Part shown: positions 16,612-25,616 of the stretch, piece after piece
Layout of the letters: every line of letters begins with the position of its first letter
How positions within the stretch are numbered: position 1 is the first letter of the stretch
Assembly (NCBI RefSeq): GCF_008831545.1
Contig: NZ_CP044523.1
Span: forward strand, 3,348,001-3,412,000
Reading direction: 5' to 3'
Source of the DNA: Halorussus halophilus
Lineage (GTDB): Archaea > Halobacteriota > Halobacteria > Halobacteriales > Haladaptataceae
DNA length: 64,000 nt
The notes under the pieces: model-generated
Seen by the model: the letters and a program-made list of their open reading frames with translations, nothing else
Told to the model about the DNA's origin: nothing
The model's database searches: none
Program-made: the position numbers and the translations under genes

Positions 16612-16900
16612 TTTTCGCACGGGGTTCCGTCGGCGAGACGGTCGTTCCGGGACTCACTACCCGGTCGGCGAGCGACTGGACGAAGACGAGGTCGGGGTCG
16701 AACGATTCGTCCTGCGTGACCTCGTGCTGTGGGTCTCCGTACAGGCGCTGTTCGTCGTCGTCCTCGATTCGGTTGTCGTGACAGGGGCTACCGTACAACT
16801 CCTTTTCGTCTCCTGATTCGGGCGTCTCGTGAAGCGGCGACCCGTACAGCGAGTCCGGAGTATCGGTCGTGTCTTCGCCGGAGGGTTGCTCGATTCTCAT
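16598..16900 (-). CDS. Small acidic protein with three LYG(S/D)PxH repeats
   Basis: This 100-aa protein is not recognised. It is acidic and probably disordered, with three copies of a motif spaced 17-18 residues apart: LYGSPLHE (about 18-25), LYGSPCHD (35-42) and LYGDPQHE (53-60). Each motif has Tyr-Gly, Pro and His in the same places, which suggests repeated short binding sites. The last third has FDPDLVFVQSLADRVV, a possible helix. The ATG at 16900 has an unusual upstream region with imperfect inverted repeats and AATTAAGGG elements. The gene overlaps the USP gene tail to tail. Confidence 0.6.
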   Translation of the reverse strand: MRIEQPSGEDTTDTPDSLYGSPLHETPESGDEKELYGSPCHDNRIEDDDEQRLYGDPQHEVTQDESFDPDLVFVQSLADRVVSPGTTVSPTEPRAKTTEQ

Positions 16901-16919
16901 TTACTCTCTACCTAATGGT

Positions 16920-17005
16920 CGTTACACGCACCCTTAATTGCCGACCCCCGTTTCACTGGGTTTTCGACACGGAAAGGTGCGTAAGTGTCCCCTTAATTTA
17001 AGGTA
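16920..17005. promoter_or_regulatory. Palindrome-rich upstream region of the LYG-repeat gene
   Basis: GTTACACGCACC (about 16921-16932) and GGTGCGTAAGTG (about 16976-16987) form an imperfect inverted repeat. AATTAAGGG occurs twice on the minus strand, within CCTTAATTTAAGG (near 16991-17003) and CCCTTAATT (near 16931-16939). Between them, GACCCCCGTTTCACTGGG (minus-strand core GTGAAACGGGGGTC) looks like a degenerate origin box. The layout suggests a regulated promoter. Confidence 0.45.
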
Positions 17006-17102
17006 ATGGAGATATTATGCACCCTGAAACACGGAAATCGTTGGAGCGTAACGGCGGATTTCGACCCGACTGTTCACGACCGTTCACGATTCGACCGCTC
17101 CG

Positions 17103-19565
17103 CTACGCTTGGTAATCACTACCAACCACTTCTCGAATCCGCTCGGCGGTCACTTCGCCGACGCCTTGGACTTCCAGCAAATCGTCTTTCCGGGCGGTCA
17201 TGACTGCTTCGACGCTCCTGAACTCCTCTAGCAGTGCGCGGGCGGTGACCGGGCCGATGTCCGCGATGGACCCGACGACGTACTCCTGTTGCTCGGTGAG
17301 CGTCTTGCTCTGCTTTTCGCCGTGGACCGACACTTCACGGTCGTCGGTCTCCTGTTCGCGGGTGGCGATGACCTCCAGCAAGTCGGCGGTGTCCGCTTCG
17401 TCGGTCGTTCGGAGGACGCTCGCACCGAAATCGACGGCCAGCGAGGAGAGCGCGCCTCGAATCGCGTTCGGGTGGACGTTGCGCTCGCCGTAGAGGTCTT
17501 CGCCCTCCAGAATCACGACTGGCCGCGAGTAGTGGCGGGTCGCGTCGCCCACCTGTTCGAACATCGAGCGGTCGCCGCCGGTCAGCGTGTCGAGGAAGTC
17601 GCTCACGGACTTGCGCTCGACCACGACGCGGTCGGACAGCACGTAGTCGCCGACTTCGAGGGTTTCCAGACGTGTCTCGACACCCTCGCGAGTCGAGAGG
17701 TCTCGCGCGATGTTAGAGTCGAGTTCGCGCTGGTCGGCGACGATTTCGACCGTTTCGTCGTCCGGTTCGGCGGTGGCGACGACGGCTTTGTCCGCGTCGG
17801 ACTCGGTCGGTTCGCCTGCCGCGGCAGTCTCGCTGTCGGATTCGGACGCCTCGTCTGCTGTCTCGCTCGCCGGTTCGTCGCCTTCCGTTTCTTCGACCGT
17901 CTCCACTTCGTCGCCGCCTGCGTCGAACTCCTGCAATCCGTGTTCGACTTCGCGCTCGTCGCCGCCAGCGTCACTCCCGAAGTCGCCCAACTGGCGCTGG
18001 GAGTCGTCTAGCTCTTCTTCGACCTCGGCGGCGACGCCCTTCAGTTTCTTCATCTCCTCTTCCATCTTCCCCTCGCGGCGTTTGGAAATCCAGAAGTAGG
18101 CTTCGTCGCGGGTGTCTTCGGCGAGGAGAACCGCCACGCGCCCTTTCGCCTGACGGCCTGTTCGGCCCTTCCGCTGAATCGACCGAATCGCGGTCGGTAC
18201 CGGTTCGTAGAACAGCACGAGGTCCACTTCGGGCACGTCGAGACCCTCTTCGGCGACGGACGTGGAGACTAGAACCTCGAACTCCGCGTTCCGGAACTTG
18301 TCCAAGGTCTCCTGTTGCTGTTTCTGGGTCATCCCGTCGCTTCCCTCCTTGTTGCCCTGCCCGACGAACCGGTGGGTGTCGAAGTGGTCGCCGAGGAAGT
18401 CGGTGAGGGCCTCTGCGGTGTCCCGGGACTCGGTGAAGACGATGACGCGCTGTCCTCCCTCGATGCCGAGCGTCTCGGCCAGTCGAATTCGCGTACGGGA
18501 GTATTTCGGGTGGAGACCGTCGTAGTCTTCGGCTCTGCGCATCGCCTCCTTGACTTTCGGCTCCGAGACGAACCGCTGGCTGGCTTTCGACGCCCCCGAG
18601 GAGCGCGCGGCGTTGCGTTGGCGCTCGAAGTACCGTCTGAGTGCTTCGACGCTCTGGGTCTCGACGTAGGTCACTGCCGTCCGAAGCTTCCGAATCTCTG
18701 CGAGTGCGGACATTCCCTTGAACCCCTCCGACTGGTCGTTGTCGATGAGTTTCTGGAGCTCGGCCTGTATCTTGCGGATGTCCTTCTCCGAAATGTCCGC
18801 ACTGGTCTTGTTCGTGATGCCGAGTTGTTTGAGCTTCTCCAGTCGGTCGCTGATGACCTCGTTCAGCGCGTCCCGAATCTCCATAATCTCGTCGGGGAGT
18901 TCGACGCGCTCCCACTCGACTTCCGTGTCGTGGGTGAACTCCGCCACGTCGCTGTCCTCCTCGGTCATCACTTCGACGTTTCGAATGCCGAGGTTCTCAC
19001 ACACGTCCAGAATCTCTTCCTCGTCGCCGCCGGGAGACGCGCTCATCCCGGTGACGAGCGGATTCTCCGCGTCCTGATGATAGCGCTCGGCGATGTAGTT
19101 GTACGCGTAGTCGCCGGTCGCGCGGTGGCACTCGTCGAAGGTCAGGTGCGTGACGTTCGCCAAACTGACGCGACTGCCGACGAGGTCGTTCTCCACGACT
19201 TGTGGTGTGGCGATGACGATTTTCGCTCGCTCCCACAGTTCCGCGCGGTCGTCGGGCGACACTTCGCCCGTGAACACTACGATGTCCTCGTCGGGAAGGT
19301 TGAGTGCCTCTCGGTAGAACTCGGCGTGTTGCGTGACGAGCGGCTTCGTCGGAGCGAGAAACAGCACTTTCCCGCCTATGCTCGCCAGTCTCTCGGCGGT
19401 CACGAGTAGGCTCACGGTCGTCTTCCCCAACCCCGTCGGGAGGGTGACGAGCGTGTGTTGGTCTTTGGCCGCACCGGCCAACTGCAACTGATACATCCGC
19501 CGCTCGATGAACTCCGGGACGAGAAGTTCGTGTTCGACGTAATCGGGCTCCCCGGTCGTCGCCAT
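17103..19565 (-). CDS. hef: Hef helicase-nuclease
   Basis: This 820-aa protein joins a superfamily-2 helicase to an XPF/Mus81-type nuclease and processes stalled forks. The helicase has Walker A LPTGLGKTT (42-50), DECH box (144-147) and motif VI QRKGRTGRQ (about 497). A long acidic, disordered linker (about 535-620) joins it to the nuclease, whose signature ERKSVSDFLDTLTGGD gives the metal site. Tandem helix-hairpin-helix motifs end the protein (IADIGPVTARALLEEF and VQGVGEVTAERIREV). ATG 19565 gives the family start; the longer frame upstream is not protein-like. Haloarchaeal Hef can be needed when other repair is missing. Confidence 0.95.
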   Translation of the reverse strand: MATTGEPDYVEHELLVPEFIERRMYQLQLAGAAKDQHTLVTLPTGLGKTTVSLLVTAERLASIGGKVLFLAPTKPLVTQHAEFYREALNLPDEDIVVFTGEVSPDDRAELWERAKIVIATPQVVENDLVGSRVSLANVTHLTFDECHRATGDYAYNYIAERYHQDAENPLVTGMSASPGGDEEEILDVCENLGIRNVEVMTEEDSDVAEFTHDTEVEWERVELPDEIMEIRDALNEVISDRLEKLKQLGITNKTSADISEKDIRKIQAELQKLIDNDQSEGFKGMSALAEIRKLRTAVTYVETQSVEALRRYFERQRNAARSSGASKASQRFVSEPKVKEAMRRAEDYDGLHPKYSRTRIRLAETLGIEGGQRVIVFTESRDTAEALTDFLGDHFDTHRFVGQGNKEGSDGMTQKQQQETLDKFRNAEFEVLVSTSVAEEGLDVPEVDLVLFYEPVPTAIRSIQRKGRTGRQAKGRVAVLLAEDTRDEAYFWISKRREGKMEEEMKKLKGVAAEVEEELDDSQRQLGDFGSDAGGDEREVEHGLQEFDAGGDEVETVEETEGDEPASETADEASESDSETAAAGEPTESDADKAVVATAEPDDETVEIVADQRELDSNIARDLSTREGVETRLETLEVGDYVLSDRVVVERKSVSDFLDTLTGGDRSMFEQVGDATRHYSRPVVILEGEDLYGERNVHPNAIRGALSSLAVDFGASVLRTTDEADTADLLEVIATREQETDDREVSVHGEKQSKTLTEQQEYVVGSIADIGPVTARALLEEFRSVEAVMTARKDDLLEVQGVGEVTAERIREVVGSDYQA

Positions 19566-19669
19566 TCGTGGCGAGGTTGGTCGCCAAGTGATTAAAGGGT
19601 TCGCGTTGCAGGGTGAAAGTAGAACGCGAGTCACCTACATTTTTACAAGGACACTGAGATGACGGAGCT

Positions 19670-20107
19670 GTGACCAAACGACGTGCATTCGCAACCGTCG
19701 GCGCGTTCGCAGTACTCGGACTGCTGAGTGCTGGACTCCTGCTCGTGCCGCTCCTCGCGGCGGGGGTCCCTTCGGGGTACGCCACAGTGGTCGGCCTCGG
19801 AATAGCGGTCCCAGCAGTCGCGCTCTTCGGCTACTCGTGGACCGAGACGTTCGACTCCGAAGCGTACTACGAGGATGGAACTGTGCTGGCCGATAGTCTC
19901 GTTACCGCACTCGGCGGCATCGTCGGCGGTGTCGTCGGCTTTACGATTCTTTCGACGGTCGCACCCGGCGCGTCGTGGACTCGCTCGCTCGGCGTCGGCT
20001 GTGCCTTGCTCGGCGGCTACGCCGTTTTCATCCACCGGAACCGCGAGCACTTCGCCGAGGAGGCCAATCCCTGGGTCGCCGGTAAACTCGGCGAATGGCT
20101 GAATTGA
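19670..20107 (+). CDS. Small multi-pass membrane protein, unknown function
   Basis: This 145-aa protein has about four hydrophobic segments (near 7-30, 37-54, 75-97 and 105-122) and a short charged C-terminal tail ending in WVAGKLGEWLN. No family is recognised. The start is GTG at 19670; TTTTTACAAGG about 27 nt upstream is a plausible TATA box. It is divergent from hef and precedes a DsrE-like gene by 67 nt. Confidence 0.7.
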   Translation: MTKRRAFATVGAFAVLGLLSAGLLLVPLLAAGVPSGYATVVGLGIAVPAVALFGYSWTETFDSEAYYEDGTVLADSLVTALGGIVGGVVGFTILSTVAPGASWTRSLGVGCALLGGYAVFIHRNREHFAEEANPWVAGKLGEWLN

Positions 20108-20174
20108 GACGTTCTCGCCGGAATTTCGACCCTTCGACCGCGGTTTTTTCTCACTTCGACGCCTCTCGCCCGGT

Positions 20175-20513
20175 ATGAAAGCCGTGTTCCACCAATCGAC
20201 TGACGACCCAGGCCTTCACGACCGCGTTCTCGGTAACGTCGCCAATCTGCTGGACGACGAGACAATGGAACTCGATTCGGTTGCACTCGTCGCCAACAGC
20301 GGTGGTCTCGAACTGCTGTTGGAGGACTCACCGTACCGAGAGCGAGTCGAACGACTACGGGAGCGAGGCGTTCAGTTCAAACAGTGTGAGAACACCATCG
20401 AAGGAACCGATATTAGCGAATCGGACCTTGTATCGGGAGTCGAACTGGTTTCCTCCGGCGTCGGGGAACTCACCCGACTCCAGTCGTCGAGGTACGCTTA
20501 CATCACCCCCTAA
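20175..20513 (+). CDS. DsrE/F-like family protein
   Basis: This 112-aa protein fits the DsrE/DsrF-like fold: an N-terminal strand MKAVFHQS, a helix with NVANLLDD, then a strand VALVANSGGLELLL and a later segment ERGVQFKQCENTI. Some family members carry sulfur on a conserved Cys; here the single Cys in QFKQCEN (about residue 76) is at a plausible position. It converges with a TauE-type exporter gene only 7 bp away, which hints at sulfur-compound handling but does not prove it. Confidence 0.75.
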   Translation: MKAVFHQSTDDPGLHDRVLGNVANLLDDETMELDSVALVANSGGLELLLEDSPYRERVERLRERGVQFKQCENTIEGTDISESDLVSGVELVSSGVGELTRLQSSRYAYITP

Positions 20514-20520
20514 CCTCGTA

Positions 20521-21444
20521 TTAGAAGAACAGCGCCGGAACCGTGTTCCGGAAGATGTTGAGCGAGATGACGAACAACAGCGCCACGACGAACCAGTTGA
20601 ACTTCCGTTCGTCTATTTCGAGTCGGCGCAGATACGTCCCCACGAGCAACCCGACGACGGTGACGACGGCGATGACGCAACCGAGCCAGAGGCGATACGT
20701 CGTCAGCAGGTCCGTGAACAGCGCCATTTGGATGATTCGAACCGTGAAGATGGTTCCCAGAACCATCGAGAGACCGCCGATGTATCGTTCGGTGTCGCGT
20801 TCGAACGTGTGGAAGTACGCCGGTAGCAGTGGACCGAGATTCGCCACTGCCAGCAGGAACCCTTCGAGGGCACCCGCGACGCCGAGAGCGACGGGATGAT
20901 GGGCCTCCTCGATTCGGACGAAATTCTGTCCGACTTGGAAGAGGACGTAGCCGAAGATGACGATGCCGATGAGGAACGGCACGATAGGGCCGGTGGAGAA
21001 CTCCGCGAGAAAGCCGACGCCCACGACGGAACCCACGACGGCCAGAAGCATCAACGCCCACTCTTCGCGGACAAATTCGAGCCCCGTGTCGGTCTCGCCT
21101 ATCTGGAACATGTTTATCATCCACGGCGGGATGGCGAGGACGACGACGGCGAGCGTCGGGTCGATGACCGACGCGAAGATGGGCGTCGTGATGAGTGCGT
21201 ACCCGAACCCGATCATTCCCTTGACGGCGCCAGCGACGACGGCGACGAGGACGAACAGCGCGAGCAATCCGGCCGAGACGTTCGACTGGAGGCCCTTCGT
21301 GACGTTCTCCGCTCCGGGGTACAGCAGTACCGACCCAGCGACCACGGCAAGCGTCGCGAATACCATCATCACCTCACGGTACTCGAACGACCGGAGGTTC
21401 GTGAGAAACTGTTCGACGTCTATCTGTGACTCACTCGTACTCAT
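20521..21444 (-). CDS. TauE/SafE family anion exporter
   Basis: This 307-aa membrane protein has about eight or nine hydrophobic segments and the TauE/SafE family motif GAVKGMIGFGYALITTPIFA (about 68-87) with a second copy-like GALEGFLLAVANLGPLLPAY near 190. Members export sulfite, sulfoacetate or other organosulfonates. The N-terminal 20 residues are cytoplasmic and polar. Substrate is unknown. Confidence 0.85.
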   Translation of the reverse strand: MSTSESQIDVEQFLTNLRSFEYREVMMVFATLAVVAGSVLLYPGAENVTKGLQSNVSAGLLALFVLVAVVAGAVKGMIGFGYALITTPIFASVIDPTLAVVVLAIPPWMINMFQIGETDTGLEFVREEWALMLLAVVGSVVGVGFLAEFSTGPIVPFLIGIVIFGYVLFQVGQNFVRIEEAHHPVALGVAGALEGFLLAVANLGPLLPAYFHTFERDTERYIGGLSMVLGTIFTVRIIQMALFTDLLTTYRLWLGCVIAVVTVVGLLVGTYLRRLEIDERKFNWFVVALLFVISLNIFRNTVPALFF

Positions 21445-21660
21445 TGGTTGACCTCGCCTCGCTCGACCCCGTCCGAACTCGGCTCGTGCCCAAAATATGC
21501 GTATCCGCGCTTATTCGTCTGTAGCCGTCGGTAATTCGTGTTGAAAGATGAGTCGAGCAAAGCGGGGCCGAATAGCGTCCGAATACAGTCTATGGGCTCC
21601 TGAACGTACGATACGTGACTGGAACTGTGTCCGAGAAATCGGCAAGAAATTCGACGGCGG

Positions 21661-22236
21661 TTACACCACGGGGGGCACGAACTGCAACGAGAGATAAATC
21701 ACTACTGCTGCACCGACCGGAATCGTCAGGTTGTCGTCGATGACGTAGCCCGCGATGACCGGTTTCGCGCCGTCGGCCAACGTCGCCGCGAGCGCGCCCA
21801 AAATCGCCGTGACCACCGGAAGTCCCGACAGACTGGCGATGAGCATGCAGACTCCGAAGGTCAGCAGCAAGGTATGAGTCGCTTTGACGCCTAAGTCTCC
21901 GGAACTCGCTAGCCCGCTGATGGGGTCGGCGATAGTCAGCATCAGCATCGCCGGAATCGCTACGCGTGGTTCGAACGCCAGCGCGGCGAGGGTCATCCCG
22001 AACAGGTACAGCGCGTAGCCAGCGAGGTTGTCCTGCTCGTACTCGCGGGTCAGTTCGTCGAAGATACGCCAGTCGAGTCCGACGAACAGCCTGACGACTT
22101 CGAGCGCGAGCGCGACCAGCGAACTGAACACCAGCAGGTAACGCAGTTGCTCGTAGGTCGCCAGTCCGAGCAAGTACAGCGCCGGATAGCCCGTCCCGGC
22201 GACGTGTACCAGTCGGCGCTTGACCTCGCTCGTCAC
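21661..22236 (-). CDS. Dolichol kinase-like membrane protein
   Basis: This 191-aa multi-pass protein resembles the CTP-dependent dolichol/phosphatidate kinase family. The motif RRLVHVAGTGYPALYLL at the N-terminus, LTREYEQDNLAGYALYLFG (about 60-78), IADPISGLAS (about 103) and ATLADGAKPVI (about 150) match family signatures. Such enzymes phosphorylate polyprenols used as glycan carriers for N-glycosylation. It lies 3 nt upstream of glyS (same strand, glyS downstream is separated by its own stop), and the 21445-21660 spacer above TauE holds no gene. Confidence 0.75.
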   Translation of the reverse strand: MTSEVKRRLVHVAGTGYPALYLLGLATYEQLRYLLVFSSLVALALEVVRLFVGLDWRIFDELTREYEQDNLAGYALYLFGMTLAALAFEPRVAIPAMLMLTIADPISGLASSGDLGVKATHTLLLTFGVCMLIASLSGLPVVTAILGALAATLADGAKPVIAGYVIDDNLTIPVGAAVVIYLSLQFVPPVV

Positions 22237-22239
22237 GGT

Positions 22240-23991
22240 TTACTGTTCGGGTGCTGGCGCGTCGAGGTTCTCGAAGGTGGTCTCGCCGGTCTGGAGGTCC
22301 GCGAGCATGTCCGGCACCTCCGAAATCGGAACTCGAACTTGTTCTGTCGAGTCGCGCTCGCGGAGCGTCACGGTGTCTTCCTCTAGAGAGTCGTAGTCAA
22401 CCGTCACGCAGAACGGCGTGCCGACTTCGTCCTGTCGGCGGTAGCGCCGACCGATGTTGCCCGAGTCGTCGTAGGTTACATCGAAGCCAGCCTCACGCAG
22501 GGTCGCGGTAATCTCGCGGGCCTGCTCGCCCATGCCGTCCTTGTCCATCAGCGGGAAGACACCGACGAACGTCGGCGCGACGCTCGGTTCAAGCGAGAGA
22601 CGCGTTCGGGTCTCGCCTTCGACTTCGTCCTCTGCGTAGGCGTGGTCCAGCACGGTGTAGATGACGCGGTCGATACCGATAGACGGTTCGACCACGTGGG
22701 GCATGACGTGTTCGCCGGACTCTTTCACCTCGTCCACGCTGAACCCCGTCTTTTCGACTGGAATCGCGTACTCCTCGCCATCGACTTCGACGGTCACGTC
22801 CTCACCGTCGAATGCGGCTCTGTCACGCTCGGCCAGCGTTTCGAGTGCCTCGCCGATGTCGGCGGCTTTGCCGCCGAACTCCGGACCCAGGTAGCTCATG
22901 TCCGGGTCCACCGTCGCGCGCTCGACGACCTTCGGTTCGTCGTACTGCTTGAAGATGGTGAAGTCGTCGTCGGAGTAGTCGTCGTGTTTGCTCAGGTCGT
23001 AGTCGCTCCGGTAGGCAAAGCCGGTGATTTCTATCCAGTCGCCATCGACTTCGCTCTCGGCGTCCCAGCAGTCTGCGGCGTAGTGAGCGAGTTCGCCCGA
23101 GAGGTGCTGTCGGAAGCGGAACCGGTCCATGTCCACGCCGATTGACTCGTACCACTCTTTGCCGACGCCGAGGTAGTAGGCGACCCAGTCGTTGACGACG
23201 CCTTCCTCGACGGCTTGCTCGACCGTCATCTCGACGTAGTCGCCGCCCTCTTTCTCCTGCTCGTCGGCGGGGTAGAGTTTGAGTTCCACGTCGGCGACGC
23301 GCTCGATGGGCGGTTCGTCCTCGGTCGGGTCGATGAAGTGTTCCAGTTCGGCCTGCGTGAACTCTCGCGTGCGGACGATGGACTTCCGGGGGCTGATTTC
23401 GTTGCGGTAGGCCTTGCCGATTTGCGTGATACCGAACGGCAACTGGTTGCGCGCGTACTCCGCGAGTTGCGGGAACTCCACGAAGATACCTTGGGCCGTC
23501 TCGGGCCGCAGATACCCCGGCGAGGAGTCGCCCGGCCCGATGTTCGTCTCGAACATCAGGTTGAAGTCCTCGACTTCGACGCCAGCGAGTTCGGCGTCGC
23601 AACTCGGACAGCGCAGGTCGTTCTCTTCGATGAGGTCCATCACTTTCTCGGGGGCGAAGCTCTCGGCCTCTTCGATGTCGGTGTTGTCCTCGATGAGGTG
23701 GTCCGCGCGGTGGCTCTCGCCACACTCGGGACACTCCACGAGCATGTCGTCGAACGTATCGAGGTGGCCCGACGCCTCGAAGACGGGTTCGGGCATCACG
23801 GTCGGGGCGTCGATTTCGCGGTGGCCCTCCTGCACTTGGAACCGGTCGCGCCACGAGTCTTCGACGTTCTGTTTCAGCGTCGCGCCCTCCGGACCGTAGG
23901 TGTAGAACCCCGAGACGCCGCCGTACGCGCCCGCGGACTGGAAGAAGTAGCCGCGCCGCTTGGCGAGTTCCACGAGGTCCGCACGACTCAT
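22240..23991 (-). CDS. glyS: Glycyl-tRNA synthetase
   Basis: This 583-aa class II, archaeal/eukaryotic-type alpha2 enzyme charges tRNA-Gly. The start MSRADLVELAKRRGYFFQSA is the conserved N-terminus, chosen over an upstream extension in the same frame. Motif 2 is near RNEISPRKSIVRTREFTQAE and motif 3 near EPSIGIDRVIYTVLDHA. A zinc-finger-like CPECGESH...RCPSCDAEL lies near 115-170, and the anticodon-binding domain fills the C-terminal 110 residues. Its ATG overlaps the stop of the upstream CBS gene (ATGA), and the dolichol-kinase-like gene follows 3 nt after its stop, so the three form one operon. Confidence 0.95.
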   Translation of the reverse strand: MSRADLVELAKRRGYFFQSAGAYGGVSGFYTYGPEGATLKQNVEDSWRDRFQVQEGHREIDAPTVMPEPVFEASGHLDTFDDMLVECPECGESHRADHLIEDNTDIEEAESFAPEKVMDLIEENDLRCPSCDAELAGVEVEDFNLMFETNIGPGDSSPGYLRPETAQGIFVEFPQLAEYARNQLPFGITQIGKAYRNEISPRKSIVRTREFTQAELEHFIDPTEDEPPIERVADVELKLYPADEQEKEGGDYVEMTVEQAVEEGVVNDWVAYYLGVGKEWYESIGVDMDRFRFRQHLSGELAHYAADCWDAESEVDGDWIEITGFAYRSDYDLSKHDDYSDDDFTIFKQYDEPKVVERATVDPDMSYLGPEFGGKAADIGEALETLAERDRAAFDGEDVTVEVDGEEYAIPVEKTGFSVDEVKESGEHVMPHVVEPSIGIDRVIYTVLDHAYAEDEVEGETRTRLSLEPSVAPTFVGVFPLMDKDGMGEQAREITATLREAGFDVTYDDSGNIGRRYRRQDEVGTPFCVTVDYDSLEEDTVTLRERDSTEQVRVPISEVPDMLADLQTGETTFENLDAPAPEQ

Positions 23992-24836
23992 CGCAGTGCC
24001 TCCAGCAAGTTGATGTCTCGGACGATGCCGGTGAGTTCGTCGCCGGTGACGAGCGGAATCTGCTCGATGTCCTCGCGGAGCATCTGCTGTGCGGCCTCTT
24101 GGGCGGTCTTGTCCGTCGAGACGGTCACCACGTCGGTGGTCATGAACGACTCGACCGGTTCTGCGGGAATCTCGACGTTCCGCGTCGGCAGATAACGGTT
24201 GCCGACGGCCTTGATGCCCTCCCACATCCACTCGTCGTCTTCGTTGGCGAGGCTCTCACCGGTCTCTTCCTCGCCTTCCACGACGCGCGCTACGTCGATG
24301 ATGTCCACTTCCGTCAGCACGCCGCTCATGTCGCCTTCCTCGCCCAAGACGACTGCGTAGGGGACGTTCGCGTAGTACAGTTCGCGCTCGGCGACGGTCA
24401 GCGGCGTTTCGAGATACGTCGTGTTCACGTCTCGCGCGGCGAGGTCACCGACTCGCGTCCCGCCGTCTGCGTCGCCGTCCGCGATGGCTCGCACGACGTC
24501 CGTGACGGTGACGATGCCCTCTAACTCGCCATCGACGATCGGCACGCGACGGGTCCCCTCTTCGACCATCAGCGCGGCGACTTCTTCGATAGTCGCGTCC
24601 TGCGTCGTGGTCGGAACCTCGCGCATCAGTAGCGCGAGTTGGTCTTCGTCGGGGTTCTCGATGAGGTCGTCGCGGGAGATGAGACCACGGAACTGCTCGT
24701 GGCCGTCTTCTTCCTTGACGACAGGTACGGACGAGAACGACCGCTCCTGAAGGTATTCGAGTACGTCGTCGCGTGTGCCCGGAAGTTCGACCGTAACGAC
24801 CTCCGAACGTGGCGTCATGGCTTCGCCGACTTTCAT
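23988..24836 (-). CDS. Four-CBS-domain protein
   Basis: This 282-aa protein consists of two CBS pairs. Starts of single units are visible at MTPRSEVVTVELPGTRDDVL, MREVPTTTQDATIEEVAALM, LAARDVNTTYLETPLTVAE and MTTDVVTVSTDKTAQEAAQQ. CBS pairs bind adenosine nucleotides and sense energy status. With no attached catalytic domain it is a stand-alone regulator or sensor. Its stop overlaps the glyS start by 4 nt, suggesting coupled expression with protein synthesis, but the target is unknown. Confidence 0.9.
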   Translation of the reverse strand: MKVGEAMTPRSEVVTVELPGTRDDVLEYLQERSFSSVPVVKEEDGHEQFRGLISRDDLIENPDEDQLALLMREVPTTTQDATIEEVAALMVEEGTRRVPIVDGELEGIVTVTDVVRAIADGDADGGTRVGDLAARDVNTTYLETPLTVAERELYYANVPYAVVLGEEGDMSGVLTEVDIIDVARVVEGEEETGESLANEDDEWMWEGIKAVGNRYLPTRNVEIPAEPVESFMTTDVVTVSTDKTAQEAAQQMLREDIEQIPLVTGDELTGIVRDINLLEALR

Positions 24837-24928
24837 GTCCGGCGGATACGTGTTGGGCCTTCTTGTACTCTACGAAGCCGCGGGTCTCGGTCCCACGGAC
24901 GATTCGCTCCGAGCAGGCCAAAAATCAG

Positions 24929-25540
24929 CTACGCTTCGTCGTCGTACACTTCGTCCTCGTAGTCCTCGCCCACTGCTTCCGCACCGATTTCGAAGTCCAC
25001 TTCGTAGTCCTCGTAGCGCTGTGGGTTCGGGAAGAACGTCTCGACGTCTTCGTGACGGAACGACCCGAGGTGGGTCTGGTCGAGCGTCTGGACGTGCGTG
25101 TACATCTCGTCTCTCTCTAAGGCGGTCTTGACCATGCCCGGCGCGTGGCGCAGTTCGTAGCTCCCGGCGAGCAGTATCGCCTGCTCGGTCTCCGGGTCGA
25201 GTAGTTTCGTGACTTGGAACACGCGCCCCTGCATCTCGTTGCGGAACACCTGATACTGGGGGAACGACCCCGTCTCCACGGCCTGCTCGAACTCGTCGGC
25301 CATGTTGTCCGGAATCACGTAGACGAGACCGAACCGGTCGCTCCCGCCAGCGTCCGGATTCGTCGGTGCGACGTGACCCGCGCCGATGGTCTGGACGTCC
25401 CAGCCCTCCGACTCCAACTCTTCGCCCAACGCCTTCATGTCGTCTAGCGTCTGTTGCCACGCGTTCTTGTGCACGTCCGCGTTGGCCGCGATCTGCTCGG
25501 CGTAGTCTGGTTCGTCGTCCCCGGCTCCCGTCTCTGGCAT
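24929..25540 (-). CDS. Conserved haloarchaeal protein, unknown function
   Basis: This 203-aa acidic, soluble protein is not recognised. A helical N-terminal part (NAWQQTLDDMKALGEELESEG) leads to an alpha/beta region with GLVYVIPDNMADEFEQAV and QYQVFRNEMQGRVFQVTKLL, and the C-terminus is a run of acidic residues. There is no Cys and no clear catalytic cluster. It lies upstream of the CBS-glyS operon on the same strand, 92 nt away, and downstream of the peptide transporter genes. Confidence 0.75.
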   Translation of the reverse strand: MPETGAGDDEPDYAEQIAANADVHKNAWQQTLDDMKALGEELESEGWDVQTIGAGHVAPTNPDAGGSDRFGLVYVIPDNMADEFEQAVETGSFPQYQVFRNEMQGRVFQVTKLLDPETEQAILLAGSYELRHAPGMVKTALERDEMYTHVQTLDQTHLGSFRHEDVETFFPNPQRYEDYEVDFEIGAEAVGEDYEDEVYDDEA

Positions 25541-25616
25541 ACCTGTGTCTCTCGGCCTACGAGCGGTAAAAGCTGTTGTTCGTACGCTCGGGCTACTCCG
25601 TGACCTACCAGCCCAA

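Noticed and set aside
17006-17203. 65-aa plus-strand ORF between the LYG-repeat gene and hef
   Set aside because: It runs into the antisense of hef and becomes Arg/Ser-rich there; no promoter was evident.
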